Shown piece after piece: positions 18,211 to 26,578 of a DNA stretch of 64,000 nucleotides. A program made the translations under genes and the position numbers. Below the pieces are notes generated by a model, which had not been told where the DNA came from, searched no databases, and saw only the letters and a program-made list of their open reading frames with translations. Each line of letters opens with the position of its first letter. Positions within the stretch are counted from its first letter, which is position 1. The DNA is from Caldimonas mangrovi (GTDB lineage Bacteria; Pseudomonadota; Gammaproteobacteria; Burkholderiales; Burkholderiaceae_C), in contig NZ_JAMKFE010000006.1 in the NCBI RefSeq assembly GCF_023721835.1, forward strand, positions 1 to 64,000. The letters are read 5' to 3'.

Positions 18211-19535
18211 CCGCTGCAACAGGCGCCTGCGGCTTGGGGCTGTACCGCGGGGTGCAACGCGGGCGGCACCCTCAGCACCGGAGCGAAGCCGCCCCCCGGG
18301 GTGCGGAAATTGGTGGTCTGCCCCTGGTACAGTCGCGCCGCCATCAGCATCACGCGTCCTTCATAGGCGTAGCAGCGCACGTCGGCCTTCAGCGAGGCGG
18401 GCGCGCCATCGAGCCACACCGTTCTGGCGGAAGGGGGTACCAGCGCCTGGGCGACGTAGGGGTGGGCCAGCATCTCGGCGAAGCGGCCGCGCGTCAGCTT
18501 GTCGCCGCGGTAGGCCGCCTTGCCGGCGTAACCGCAGGCGGGCTTGAAGAACAGCTGCCTGCGGCGCTGCCATAGCGCGTCGGCCAGTTGAGGCACGACC
18601 CGTTCGGTGGCCGGAATCATCGACTGCAGGCGGCGCGCTGCGTCGTCGCCGAGGCCGCACGCCGCCAACAGGTTGCCGTCGCGCAGCATCGCGAGGTTGC
18701 GCTTGTCGGCGCACAGGGCGTGCGCGCCGGGGTGGGGTGTCAGCACGACGGCATGCGCCTCGTAGGCCGCACGCAGCGCCGCATGGCGCGGCTCGTCGAG
18801 GTAGAAGTCGGTCAACCGGTTGTAGACGAGATCGATGCGCGTGTCCTGGTGCCATAGAACGCCATCGCGAAACGTCAGCCCGGACGGATCGACGATCGCC
18901 GCGGACCACCCCATCCACTGGAAGCGCTGCTGGAACAGCAGGAGCTCCGGATACAGGTATTGCTGTTGCGGGTCGTCGTCGACGATGGCCACCGTGCGCA
19001 GCGGCGCGTCGCCGCGGTCGAGACGCCATTCGTGGCGGAAGGTCTCGATCACCCGCCACGCGAGCCCCTGCTCGGGCGCCAGCGGTGGCAACTGGCGGTC
19101 GGCTTCGCTGCAGCAACCGGCCTGGGCACGACCCAGCTCCAGGTTCAGCAGCATGCCGCCGGCGTTGGTGTTGATCTCGATGAGCCGCGGGCCTTCGGCC
19201 GACAGGTGAAAGTCGAATCCGAGGATGCCGCCGAGGCTGGCACGTGCGTGCCGGGCAAGTTCGGGCGCAGCGTCCAGCACCCCCTGCTGAAACGGCACGC
19301 TGCGCATCACCCGATCGATGTCCGACACCGCATCGACCATGGCCGATGCGTCGGCATGATCGATGAACACCGCGGTGTCGGAGAACAGGCCGGGACGGGA
19401 CGCCAGCGCCGACAGCACGGCATCGCCCAGCGGGCCTTCGGCCAGCTTGTCGCGCAGGCGAGCCCGATCGAGCCGGATGCAGTGGCAGGCGCCGTTGAGC
19501 CAGGCGGCAGGGGAAGGGGCGAGCGTCGGGTTCAT
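18207..19535 (-). CDS. ATP-grasp-like ligase of unknown function, divergent from arsR
   Basis: Cytoplasmic protein of 442 residues. The C-terminal half has an ATP-grasp-like look: ADKRNLAML, FFKPACGYAGKAAYRG, YVAQALVPP, then KADVRCYAYEG and ARLYQGQTTNFRTPGGG. An EINTNAGG segment lies in the middle. It carries vicinal cysteines at AGCCSEAD and at the very C-terminus (GACCSG). The start at 19535 lies 81 bp from the arsR start on the other strand, and the gap holds the arsR promoter and a palindrome. A peptide- or amide-bond-forming ligase linked to arsenic or thiol metabolism is possible, but this is inference; no characterised family was recognised. Confidence 0.6.
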   Translation of the reverse strand: MNPTLAPSPAAWLNGACHCIRLDRARLRDKLAEGPLGDAVLSALASRPGLFSDTAVFIDHADASAMVDAVSDIDRVMRSVPFQQGVLDAAPELARHARASLGGILGFDFHLSAEGPRLIEINTNAGGMLLNLELGRAQAGCCSEADRQLPPLAPEQGLAWRVIETFRHEWRLDRGDAPLRTVAIVDDDPQQQYLYPELLLFQQRFQWMGWSAAIVDPSGLTFRDGVLWHQDTRIDLVYNRLTDFYLDEPRHAALRAAYEAHAVVLTPHPGAHALCADKRNLAMLRDGNLLAACGLGDDAARRLQSMIPATERVVPQLADALWQRRRQLFFKPACGYAGKAAYRGDKLTRGRFAEMLAHPYVAQALVPPSARTVWLDGAPASLKADVRCYAYEGRVMLMAARLYQGQTTNFRTPGGGFAPVLRVPPALHPAVQPQAAGACCSG

Positions 19536-19581
19536 GTCAGGGCTTCGGGCAAAGCGTGGGTGCAACGCCCGCGTGAGGGCC

Positions 19582-19610
19582 TTGCAACTATTCAATAGTT
19601 CAAATATATT
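19582..19610 (+). promoter_or_regulatory. Sigma-70 promoter of arsR (leaderless)
   Basis: A -35 TTGCAA (19582-19587), a 17-bp spacer and a -10 TATATT (19605-19610) stand in an AT-rich patch. Transcription would start about 7 bp later, at 19617, which is the A of the arsR ATG. No ribosome-binding sequence precedes that ATG, so the mRNA is predicted to be leaderless. Confidence 0.7.
19586..19600. promoter_or_regulatory. Probable ArsR operator
   Basis: Perfect inverted repeat AACTATT-C-AATAGTT (7-1-7) overlapping the -35 end and filling most of the spacer of the arsR promoter. Its position would let bound ArsR block RNA polymerase until As(III) releases it, and it could also act on the divergent ATP-grasp-like gene. 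Confidence 0.6.
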
Positions 19611-19616
19611 CGTAAT

Positions 19617-19934
19617 ATGGAAGAAACGGAAGTCATCCGCGCTCTCGCTGCCCTGGCCCAGCCGCTGCGCCTGCGCATTTTCCGCAGCCTGGTCGTCGCC
19701 GGCCCATCGGGGCTGACGCCCGGGCAACTGTGCGAGCAGCTGGACGTGCCAGCGACCAGCCTGTCCTTCCACCTGAAGGAGCTGACCACTGCCGGCCTCG
19801 CCAGCCAGCAGCGCGACGGCCGCTACCTGATCTACCGCGCCTCGTACGAGCAGATGAATGACCTGCTCGCCTACCTCACTGCGCACTGCTGCCAAGGCGA
19901 GCCGTGTGCGGTGCCGCCCACCTGCGATTGCTGA
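19617..19934 (+). CDS. arsR: ArsR-family arsenic-responsive repressor
   Basis: Winged-helix repressor of 105 residues: LAALAQPLRLRIFRSLV, recognition helix VPATSLSFHLKELTTAGL and the wing QRDGRYLIYRA. Instead of the E. coli-type CVC pair in the DNA-binding helix it has a C-terminal cysteine cluster (HCCQGEPC and CDC), a variant As(III) site seen in other ArsR groups. First gene of the arsR-arsI-arsC-arsC-acr3-arsC-MFS operon; the downstream start lies 14 bp away. Predicted to be translated from a leaderless mRNA. Confidence 0.9.
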   Translation: MEETEVIRALAALAQPLRLRIFRSLVVAGPSGLTPGQLCEQLDVPATSLSFHLKELTTAGLASQQRDGRYLIYRASYEQMNDLLAYLTAHCCQGEPCAVPPTCDC

Positions 19935-19948
19935 AGGAGCCTGACGCC

Positions 19949-20434
19949 ATGAAACGATTCCACGTCCACCTGCACGTCGACGATCTGCAGCAGAGCATCG
20001 GCTTCTATTCGAAGCTCTTCGCCGTCGAGCCGGCCCGCACCGAGAGCGACTATGCGAAGTGGATGCTCCAGGATCCGCCGGTGAATTTCGCGATCTCCAC
20101 GCGCGGGAGCCAATCGGGGATCGACCACCTCGGCATCCAGACCGACGACCCCGCTGAACTCGCCGAGTTGAAGGCCCGCGCCCAGGCGGCCGACATGGCC
20201 TTGCTCGACGAGGGCCAGACCACCTGCTGCTACGCGCGCAGCGAAAAGCACTGGGTCACCGACCCGCAGGGCATCGCGTGGGAGCATTTCCACACGCTGG
20301 GCAATGTGCCGGTCTTCAGCGAAGCCGCGGCTCCTGCCGACAGCGGGTTCGCCTGCTGCGCACCGGGTGCGCCGACGGTGCGTGGCAAGCCGCTGGGCAT
20401 CGCCGTGAAGTCGTCTTCGTCTTCGTGCTGCTGA
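19949..20434 (+). CDS. arsI: ArsI/CadI-like glyoxalase-fold protein (C-As lyase family)
   Basis: Vicinal-oxygen-chelate protein of 161 residues. The N-terminus MKRFHVHLHVDDLQQSIGFYSKLF and WVTDPQGIAWEHFHT carry the likely metal ligands. The vicinal Cys pair in TTCCYA is the position that binds trivalent organoarsenicals in ArsI. The C-terminus has additional pairs (ACCAPG and SSSCC). ArsI cleaves methyl-As(III); CadI-type relatives are also widespread in ars operons, so activity needs proof. GAAGGAG lies 10 bp before the ATG. Confidence 0.8.
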   Translation: MKRFHVHLHVDDLQQSIGFYSKLFAVEPARTESDYAKWMLQDPPVNFAISTRGSQSGIDHLGIQTDDPAELAELKARAQAADMALLDEGQTTCCYARSEKHWVTDPQGIAWEHFHTLGNVPVFSEAAAPADSGFACCAPGAPTVRGKPLGIAVKSSSSSCC

Positions 20435-20444
20435 CGAGGTGGCC

Positions 20445-20939
20445 GTGTCCGACAAGACCTATCGCGTGCTGTTCGTCTGCACCGGCAACTCGGCCCGTTC
20501 CATCATGGCCGAGGCCTTGCTGAACCATGCCGGCGGGCGCCGCTTCGTCGGTTATTCCGCCGGCAGTCAGCCCAAGGGGAGCATCGACCCGCTGGCCCTG
20601 CGCGCGCTGCAGCACCTGAAGGTGCCGGCCGAAGGTGCGCGCAGCAAAAGCTGGGGCGAGTTCGCCACGGCCGACGCACCGCTCCTCGACTTCGTCTTCA
20701 CGGTCTGCGACAAGGCGGCCGGCGAGGTCTGCCCGGTGTGGCCGGGTCAGCCGATGACCGCACAGTGGGGCGTGCCCGACCCGGTCGCTGCGGAGGGCGC
20801 CGACGAGCAGCGCCTGCGCGTTTTCATCGACACAGCGGTGACGCTCAAGCGCCGCATCGACCTGATGCTGGCGCTGCCCATCGACACGCTCGACCGCCTG
20901 TCGCTGCAGCGCGAGGTGCAGCAGATCGGACGCCAGTGA
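20445..20939 (+). CDS. arsC: Arsenate reductase, LMW-phosphatase (thioredoxin) type, first copy
   Basis: Low-molecular-weight-phosphatase-fold arsenate reductase of 164 residues. The P-loop is CTGNSARS (C12), and the resolving cysteines are in TVCDKAAGEVC. It reduces As(V) to As(III) for export by Acr3. The GTG at 20445 is preferred because GAGG lies 6 bp upstream; an in-frame GTG at 20439 lacks a ribosome site. A second, diverged copy follows immediately. Confidence 0.88.
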   Translation: MSDKTYRVLFVCTGNSARSIMAEALLNHAGGRRFVGYSAGSQPKGSIDPLALRALQHLKVPAEGARSKSWGEFATADAPLLDFVFTVCDKAAGEVCPVWPGQPMTAQWGVPDPVAAEGADEQRLRVFIDTAVTLKRRIDLMLALPIDTLDRLSLQREVQQIGRQ

Positions 20940-20949
20940 GGCCACTTGC

Positions 20950-21444
20950 ATGACCACCAACGTCCTGATCCTGTGCACCCACAACTCCGCACGCAGCGTG
21001 CTCGGCGAGGGCATGCTGAATCACTGGGCGCAGCGCCTGAACAAGAACGTGCGAGCCTACAGCGCCGGCAGCGCGCCGAGCGGCCGCTTGAATCCTTACG
21101 CCGTCGAGGCGCTGAACCAGGCCGGTATCGACACGGCGGGATACCGCAGCAAGAGCTGGGACGAGTTCACGGCAGACGGTGCACCGCAGATGCGCATCGT
21201 CGTCACCGTGTGCGACAGCGCCGCCGCTGAGCACTGCCCGTACTGGCCCGGCAGCCCGGTGAAGGTGCATTGGGGCTATGCCGACCCGTCCCACGCGTCG
21301 GGCGGCGACGACGGCAAGCGGCTGGCCTTCGAGCTGACGCGCCAAGCCATCGGCTACCGCATGCTGCAGTTGCTCCAGCTGACGTTCGACACGCTGACCG
21401 ACGCCGAGTTGCAGCGCGCGCTCGATGCCATCGCCCACAACTGA
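20950..21444 (+). CDS. arsC: Arsenate reductase, LMW-phosphatase (thioredoxin) type, second copy
   Basis: Paralogue of the preceding gene, also 164 residues. Its P-loop is CTHNSARS (C9) and its resolving cysteines are in TVCDSAAAEHCPYWPG. The two copies differ clearly outside these motifs, so this is an old duplication or independent acquisition. It has the extra SHASGGDDGKRLAFELTR stretch typical of one ArsC subgroup. It starts 10 bp after the first copy and ends 6 bp before acr3. Confidence 0.88.
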   Translation: MTTNVLILCTHNSARSVLGEGMLNHWAQRLNKNVRAYSAGSAPSGRLNPYAVEALNQAGIDTAGYRSKSWDEFTADGAPQMRIVVTVCDSAAAEHCPYWPGSPVKVHWGYADPSHASGGDDGKRLAFELTRQAIGYRMLQLLQLTFDTLTDAELQRALDAIAHN

Positions 21445-21450
21445 CGCAAG

Positions 21451-22533
21451 ATGACCACTTCCCCACTCGCGCGCAACGTCGCGCCCCAGGCTGCCCCGTC
21501 CATCGGTTTCTTCGAGCGCTACCTGACCGTGTGGGTGGCGTTGTGCATCGTTGTCGGCATCGCGCTCGGACAGGTTTTCCCCGGCGCCTTCCAGGCGGTC
21601 GCGGCGTTCGAGGTGGCGCAGGTCAACGTGCCGGTCGGCGTGCTGATCTGGGTGATGATCATCCCGATGCTGCTGAAGATCGATTTCTCCGCCCTCGGGC
21701 AGGTGAAGGCGCACTGGCGCGGCATCGGCGTCACGCTGTTCGTCAACTGGGCCGTCAAGCCGTTCTCGATGGCGCTGCTCGGCTGGGTTTTCATCCGCCA
21801 CGTGTTCGCTCCGTGGTTGCCCGCCGAGCAGCTCGACAGCTACATCGCCGGCCTGATCCTGTTGGCTGCTGCACCCTGCACCGCGATGGTGTTCGTCTGG
21901 AGCCAGCTGTGCAAGGGCGACCCGTACTTCACGCTGTCGCAGGTGGCGGTGAACGACGCCATCATGGTGGTGGCCTTCGCGCCCATCGTCGCGCTGCTGC
22001 TCGGCTTGTCGTCGATCGTCGTGCCGTGGGACACGCTGCTCACGTCCGTGGGGCTGTACATCGTCGTGCCGGTAGTGCTGGCACAGCTGTGGCGGCGGCA
22101 ACTGCTGCGGCGCGGCATCGGCCATTTCCAGTCGGTGGCCAGCCGGCTGGGGCCCTACTCGATCGTTGCATTGCTGCTGACGCTGGTGCTGCTGTTCGCC
22201 TTCCAGGGCGAGGCCATCCTGCGCCAGCCGATGGTGATCGCGCTGCTCGCGGTGCCTATCCTGTTCCAGGTGTTCTTCAACTCGGGGCTGGCCTATTGGC
22301 TCAACCGCAAGCTCGGTGTTGCACACTGTGTGGCCGGCCCCTCGGCACTGATCGGCGCGAGCAATTTCTTCGAGCTGGCGGTTGCCACCGCGATCAGCCT
22401 GTTCGGCTTCGACTCCGGCGCGGCGCTCGCCACCGTGGTCGGCGTGCTGATCGAAGTGCCGGTGATGCTGCTCGTCGTGCGCGTCGTCAATCGCTCGCAG
22501 CATTGGTACGAAACAGGAGCTGCCGCTCGATGA
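21451..22533 (+). CDS. acr3: ACR3-family arsenite efflux permease
   Basis: Inner-membrane As(OH)3/H+ antiporter of 360 residues with about ten membrane segments. The conserved Cys of the fourth segment is in LLAAAPCTAMVFVW, and VNDAIMV and the later conserved Glu segment (LIEVPVMLLVV) are present. It exports the arsenite made by the three arsenate reductases. Its stop overlaps the next gene (ATGA). Confidence 0.93.
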   Translation: MTTSPLARNVAPQAAPSIGFFERYLTVWVALCIVVGIALGQVFPGAFQAVAAFEVAQVNVPVGVLIWVMIIPMLLKIDFSALGQVKAHWRGIGVTLFVNWAVKPFSMALLGWVFIRHVFAPWLPAEQLDSYIAGLILLAAAPCTAMVFVWSQLCKGDPYFTLSQVAVNDAIMVVAFAPIVALLLGLSSIVVPWDTLLTSVGLYIVVPVVLAQLWRRQLLRRGIGHFQSVASRLGPYSIVALLLTLVLLFAFQGEAILRQPMVIALLAVPILFQVFFNSGLAYWLNRKLGVAHCVAGPSALIGASNFFELAVATAISLFGFDSGAALATVVGVLIEVPVMLLVVRVVNRSQHWYETGAAAR

Positions 22534-22982
22534 AACCCTCATCTCCCGACCCGGCCTCGCCGGAGGTCACGATCTATCACAACCCCGCGTGCGGCACCTC
22601 GCGCAACACGCTGGCGATGATCCGCAACGCCGGCCTCGAGCCGCACATCGTCGAATACCTCCTCACTCCGCCCGACCGCGACACGCTGAAGCGCCTGATC
22701 GACGCGATGCAGCTGCCCGTGCGCGAGGTGCTGCGCCGCAAGGGCACGCCGTACGACGAACTGGGTCTGGACGACCCCAGGTGGACCGACGACGAGTTGA
22801 TCGACCTGATGCTGCAGCACCCGCTCCTGATCAACCGGCCCATCGTCGTCACGCCGCTCGGCACCCGGCTGTGCCGCCCGTCCGAAGCGGTGCTCGACCT
22901 GCTGCCGGCGCCGCAGCAGGGCGCGTTCAGCAAGGAAGACGGCGAGGCGGTCGTCGACCGGCAGGGACGGCGCCTGCGGTGA
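22530..22982 (+). CDS. arsC: Arsenate reductase, glutaredoxin type
   Basis: ArsC of the thioredoxin-fold (Spx/ArsC) family, 150 residues. The active Cys is C21 in HNPACGTSRNTL, and the RINRPIVVTPLGTRLCRPSE-like region is present as NRPIVVTPLGTRLCRP with its Arg residues. It uses glutathione/glutaredoxin, unlike the two other reductases in this operon. It overlaps acr3 by 4 bp and the following MFS gene by 4 bp (GTGA). Confidence 0.9.
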   Translation: MKPSSPDPASPEVTIYHNPACGTSRNTLAMIRNAGLEPHIVEYLLTPPDRDTLKRLIDAMQLPVREVLRRKGTPYDELGLDDPRWTDDELIDLMLQHPLLINRPIVVTPLGTRLCRPSEAVLDLLPAPQQGAFSKEDGEAVVDRQGRRLR

Positions 22983-24223
22983 GCGCCACGGCGGCCGCCA
23001 GCAGGCGGCAATGGCCGCTGGTCGTCGCGCTCGGCATCACGCAGGTGGTGTCGTGGGGCTCGATGTATTACGCGTTCTCGCTGCTGATGCAGCCGTTGGG
23101 GGCGCACATCGGTGCCAGCAGGGCGGTCACGGTCGGCGCCTTCTCGGTGGCGCTGATGGTCTGCGGGCTGCTGTCGTCGCCGGTCGGCGCGCTGATCGAC
23201 CGCTACGGCGGCCGCTGGGTCATGACCTGCGGCTCTGCCGCCGCTGCGGCGCTGCTGGCGGCGCTGGCCTTTGTGCAAACCCCGCTGCACCTGTACCTGG
23301 TGTGGGCCGGCATCGGCGTGGCCATGGCGGCCACGCTGTACGACCCTGCCTTTGCGGTGCTGGTGCGCTCTTTCCGCGACGGGCACCGCCGCGCCATCAC
23401 CGGCGTCACGCTGTTCGGCGGCTTTGCCAGCACGGTGTTCTGGCCGCTGACGCAGGTGCTGATGGATCGGCACGGCTGGCAGGCGGCGCTGTGGACGCTG
23501 GCGCTGATCAACCTGCTGGTGTGCGTGCCGCTGCATGTGTGGGCCGTGCCCGCCGACACCCGGCGCGCCGCCGCGCCTGAAGGGGCGGCGCCCGAGCAGC
23601 GCAGCGCACTCGGCGCGATCCTGCGCGACCCGTCCTTCTATTGGCTGTGCGCTGCCTTCACCGGCAACGCGCTGGTGTTCTCCGCGGTGTCGGTGCATTT
23701 CATCCCGGTACTGCAGGGCCAGGGCCTGTCGATCGCACAGGCAGCGTGGGTGGGGGCGCTGATTGGGCCGATGCAGGTGCTCGGTCGCATCCTCGAGTTC
23801 ACCTTCCTGGCGCGCGCGCCGGCCTCGCGAGTGGGCGCCATCGCGATGTGGCTGTTGCCGGCCTCGCTGTACCTGCTGTTCGCAGCCGACGCGAAGATCG
23901 GCGGGCTGCTGCTGTTCGCGGCCCTGTATGGGGCGGGCAACGGCATCATGACCATCGTGCGCGGTTCGGTGCCGGCCGAGCTGTATGGCCGTGAGGTCTA
24001 CGGCGCCGTCAACGGGGCGATGGCGACCCCCGTGCTGATTGCCAAGGCGGCGGGCCCGACCGTGGCGGCCCTGGTGCTGCTCGCGTTTGCGGGCACCGGC
24101 AGCCTGGTGCTGTTTCTTGCGGGCGTCGCGACCGCTTCGGCGGCCTTGTTCAGCCTGACCTCGTCGCGCGCCGGGCGACCCACCATCACGGTCGGGACGA
24201 TGGGGGAGCGCTCAGAACGGTGA
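22979..24223 (+). CDS. MFS transporter at the end of the ars operon
   Basis: Major facilitator of 414 residues with 12 hydrophobic segments and the loop motif SPVGALIDRYGGR. It starts with a GTG that overlaps the arsC stop. Such MFS proteins occur at the ends of ars operons in Burkholderiales. ArsJ is an MFS exporter of 1-arseno-3-phosphoglycerate, but that system has a neighbouring GAPDH gene, which is absent here, so a different substrate (for example an organoarsenical) is likely. It is convergent with the ParB-like gene (12-bp overlap). Confidence 0.8.
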   Translation: MSATAAASRRQWPLVVALGITQVVSWGSMYYAFSLLMQPLGAHIGASRAVTVGAFSVALMVCGLLSSPVGALIDRYGGRWVMTCGSAAAAALLAALAFVQTPLHLYLVWAGIGVAMAATLYDPAFAVLVRSFRDGHRRAITGVTLFGGFASTVFWPLTQVLMDRHGWQAALWTLALINLLVCVPLHVWAVPADTRRAAAPEGAAPEQRSALGAILRDPSFYWLCAAFTGNALVFSAVSVHFIPVLQGQGLSIAQAAWVGALIGPMQVLGRILEFTFLARAPASRVGAIAMWLLPASLYLLFAADAKIGGLLLFAALYGAGNGIMTIVRGSVPAELYGREVYGAVNGAMATPVLIAKAAGPTVAALVLLAFAGTGSLVLFLAGVATASAALFSLTSSRAGRPTITVGTMGERSER

Positions 24224-25075
24224 GGCCGCGTCCTCCGACTCGGGCACGGCGCCCATGCGAGCCTGCAGCTGTTGCTGCAGCGTGGCCACCTGTTCGCGCA
24301 AGGCCCGATTCTCGGCCGTCAAGATCGAGACGCGTTGACGCAGCGTTTCCAGCGTGTCGTGCGAGTCGGCCGCCGCTTCCGCGGTGTCCTGCGAGGCGGT
24401 CGCTGCCTCGCCGCGCGGCTTGCGCCTGGCCTCGCGCGCGCGCTTGGCCGCCTGCTTCAACTCGTCCTTGCCGGCGGCCGCCGCGGCCACCTGCTCTTCG
24501 GCGGGCAGGGTCGCCACCGCGGCGGCGGCATTGATCGAGATGGTGCCGGACTTCACCGCCGCCACCACTTCGGGGGCCGCCTGCTTCCGGATCTTCTCGA
24601 TCATCACGATCTGGTTGCTGCTGACGCGCGCGGCCTTCGCGAGTGCTTCACGGGTGTCGAGCCGTTCGGGCGGCGGCGAACCGCCGGCCGCCGGCAGTTC
24701 GGCGGGCGAGGCCAGCGCGGCTTCTCGCGGCGCCGCAGGAGTCTCGGTGCGCCGCTTCGCGACGATCTCGCGTTTGCGCAAGGCCAGCACGCCGCGCTGG
24801 AAGTCCGAGACGCTGCGCCGCCCGAGATGCTGGTCGATCATCCACAGGTGCACGTCCTCGATCGACTGGAAACGCGTGTTCTGCACCGTCTGGAACGGCA
24901 GTCCGTGCTTGCGGCAGATGCCGTAGCGGTTGTGCCCGTCGACCAGCACGTTGCCCCACAGCACCAGCGCGTCGCGACAGCCTTCGGCCAGGAGGCTGCG
25001 CTCCAGCGCCTCGTGCTCCTCGGCGGTCAACGGGTCGATATAGGCTTGCAGGTCTTCGTTGACGACGATGTCCAT
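24212..25075 (-). CDS. ParB/Srx-domain protein (orphan partition-like)
   Basis: Protein of 287 residues. The N-terminal ParB/sulfiredoxin-type domain has VLVDGHNRYGICRKHGLPF. The middle helical part (ALAKAARVSSNQIVMIEKI...VKSGTISINAAAAVA) resembles the HTH region of ParB-like proteins. The C-terminus is a coiled coil with heptads (LRQRVSILTAENRALREQVATLQQQL). No ParA partner or parS-like site was found, so it is not a normal chromosome partition gene. It could derive from a plasmid or phage, or act as a regulator. Confidence 0.75.
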   Translation of the reverse strand: MDIVVNEDLQAYIDPLTAEEHEALERSLLAEGCRDALVLWGNVLVDGHNRYGICRKHGLPFQTVQNTRFQSIEDVHLWMIDQHLGRRSVSDFQRGVLALRKREIVAKRRTETPAAPREAALASPAELPAAGGSPPPERLDTREALAKAARVSSNQIVMIEKIRKQAAPEVVAAVKSGTISINAAAAVATLPAEEQVAAAAAGKDELKQAAKRAREARRKPRGEAATASQDTAEAAADSHDTLETLRQRVSILTAENRALREQVATLQQQLQARMGAVPESEDAASPF

Positions 25076-25189
25076 GGGAAGGGCTGTGGGTGCAAAAAGG
25101 GGCCGCATTGTAGACAGCCGCGAGGGCGAGCCCGCCCCCGGACCCCTGCTTGGCGGCACCCAGGGCCGGGCAGGCCCCAGGAAAACCCG

Positions 25190-25241
25190 GAGGCTAAAAA
25201 ATCACACCTAAATAAAATGGCGAAATCAAATTGGACACCCG
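25190..25241 (+). promoter_or_regulatory. AT-rich control region of the xylose operon
   Basis: The 50 bp before the ROK repressor are strikingly AT-rich for this genome (CTAAAAAATCACACCTAAATAAAATGG and AAATCAAATTGG). A promoter and operator for the repressor and xyl genes are expected here. I could not define a clean palindrome or -35/-10 pair. Confidence 0.4.
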
Positions 25242-26519
25242 ATGGCGCGCCTGCAGTCCCGGCAGATCTCCCACCTGCACCAGTACCAGGTGCTGCACAC
25301 CGTGCGGCTGGCGGACGGCCCGGTCTCGCGGGCTGAGATCGCCGAAGCGACCGGGTTGAGCCAGCCGGCGGTGTCGTCGCTGACACGCCGCCTGCTCGAA
25401 AGCGGCGCCCTGAAGGAAGCGGGGGCCCGGCCGTCCAGTGGCAGCGGGCGTCGCGAGCGCGAACTGGAAATCAACGGCGGCTTCGCCTGGGTGATCGGCG
25501 TGAAGCTGTCGATGGACCACTTCACCATCACCGTGACCGACTTCGCCGGGCGCATGCGCAGCAGCGAAGACGTCGAATGGAGCACGCCGGTGTCGCCGGC
25601 AGCGTTGCTGGACGCGCTGGCCGCTGCCGTACAGCGCTGCCTCGAGGATGTGCCGGGGCTGGAACGCAGCCGCCTGGCGGGCGTCGGCGTGGCGGTGCCA
25701 GGCTTCGTCGATTCCCCGCACGGGCGGGTGCTGTGGTCGCCGGTGCTGACGCCCGAAGGCACCGGCGCCGACGCGCCGCCGCTCGACGACGCGCTCTCGT
25801 CGCGCCTCGATGTGCCGGTCTTCATCGAGAACGACGCCAACATGCTGGCGCTGGCCGACCAATGGTACGGGCGCTCGGGGCGGGCGTCTCATGTCGCGGT
25901 GGTGACGCTCGAGCACGGCCTCGGTCTCGGGCTGGTGGTCAACGGTGAGCTGTACCGCGGCCACTCGGGCCTGGCGGCTGAACTGGGGCACTTGCAGATC
26001 GAAGCGCAAGGCCGCGCCTGCCGCTGCGGCAAGCAAGGCTGCCTGGAAGCCTACGTCGCGCACTACGCCGTGGCCGCGGCCGGGCAGGAGGCCGGGCTGA
26101 TCGCGATGGACGACCATTCCAGCGCGGCGCCCGAACGCGCCTATTTCCGGCTCGCGCAACTGGCCCATGAAGGGCATGCCGGGGCGCACGCGATCTTCGA
26201 GAAGCAGGGCCGCCTGCTCGGGCAGTGGATCGGCAACGTCGTGAACCTGATGTCGCCGCAGCTCGTGATCCTGAGCGGCGGCCCGCCGCTGGCGTCCGAC
26301 CTGTTCCTGCCCGGCCTGCGCGTGGCGATGGAGCAGGCCATGGCGCTGCCTCACCGCGGCAAGGTGCCGTTGGTCATCGACCACCAGGGCGACGAAGTAT
26401 GGGCGCGGGGGGCCGCCTCGCTGGTGCTGCAGCGCGTGGACGAATCGGCCGAGATCATCGAGTCGGTCGCCCGCCATGGTTTCGACAGGGAAAGCAACGG
26501 GAGACGGCCCGATTTCTGA
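25242..26519 (+). CDS. xylR: ROK-family transcriptional repressor (XylR-type)
   Basis: Protein of 425 residues. The N-terminal winged helix ([30 protein letters not shown], about residues 27-56) is followed by a ROK sugar-kinase-like domain with [14 protein letters not shown] and [12 protein letters not shown]. The zinc motif is C-x-C-G-x2-G-C ([14 protein letters not shown]). ROK repressors with this layout control xylose genes, and it lies 59 bp ahead of xylF in the same direction, so it is probably autoregulated and induced by D-xylose (inference). Confidence 0.85.
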   Translation: MARLQSRQISHLHQYQVLHTVRLADGPVSRAEIAEATGLSQPAVSSLTRRLLESGALKEAGARPSSGSGRRERELEINGGFAWVIGVKLSMDHFTITVTDFAGRMRSSEDVEWSTPVSPAALLDALAAAVQRCLEDVPGLERSRLAGVGVAVPGFVDSPHGRVLWSPVLTPEGTGADAPPLDDALSSRLDVPVFIENDANMLALADQWYGRSGRASHVAVVTLEHGLGLGLVVNGELYRGHSGLAAELGHLQIEAQGRACRCGKQGCLEAYVAHYAVAAAGQEAGLIAMDDHSSAAPERAYFRLAQLAHEGHAGAHAIFEKQGRLLGQWIGNVVNLMSPQLVILSGGPPLASDLFLPGLRVAMEQAMALPHRGKVPLVIDHQGDEVWARGAASLVLQRVDESAEIIESVARHGFDRESNGRRPDF

Positions 26520-26578
26520 TGAAACGCCGTCGGCCCGTCCGCCGCCGGCACCCTACGAACGACAGGAGACAAGACACC

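Noticed and set aside
22979-24223. Assigning the MFS gene as arsJ
   Set aside because: ArsJ works with a dedicated GAPDH encoded beside it, and no such gene is present here.
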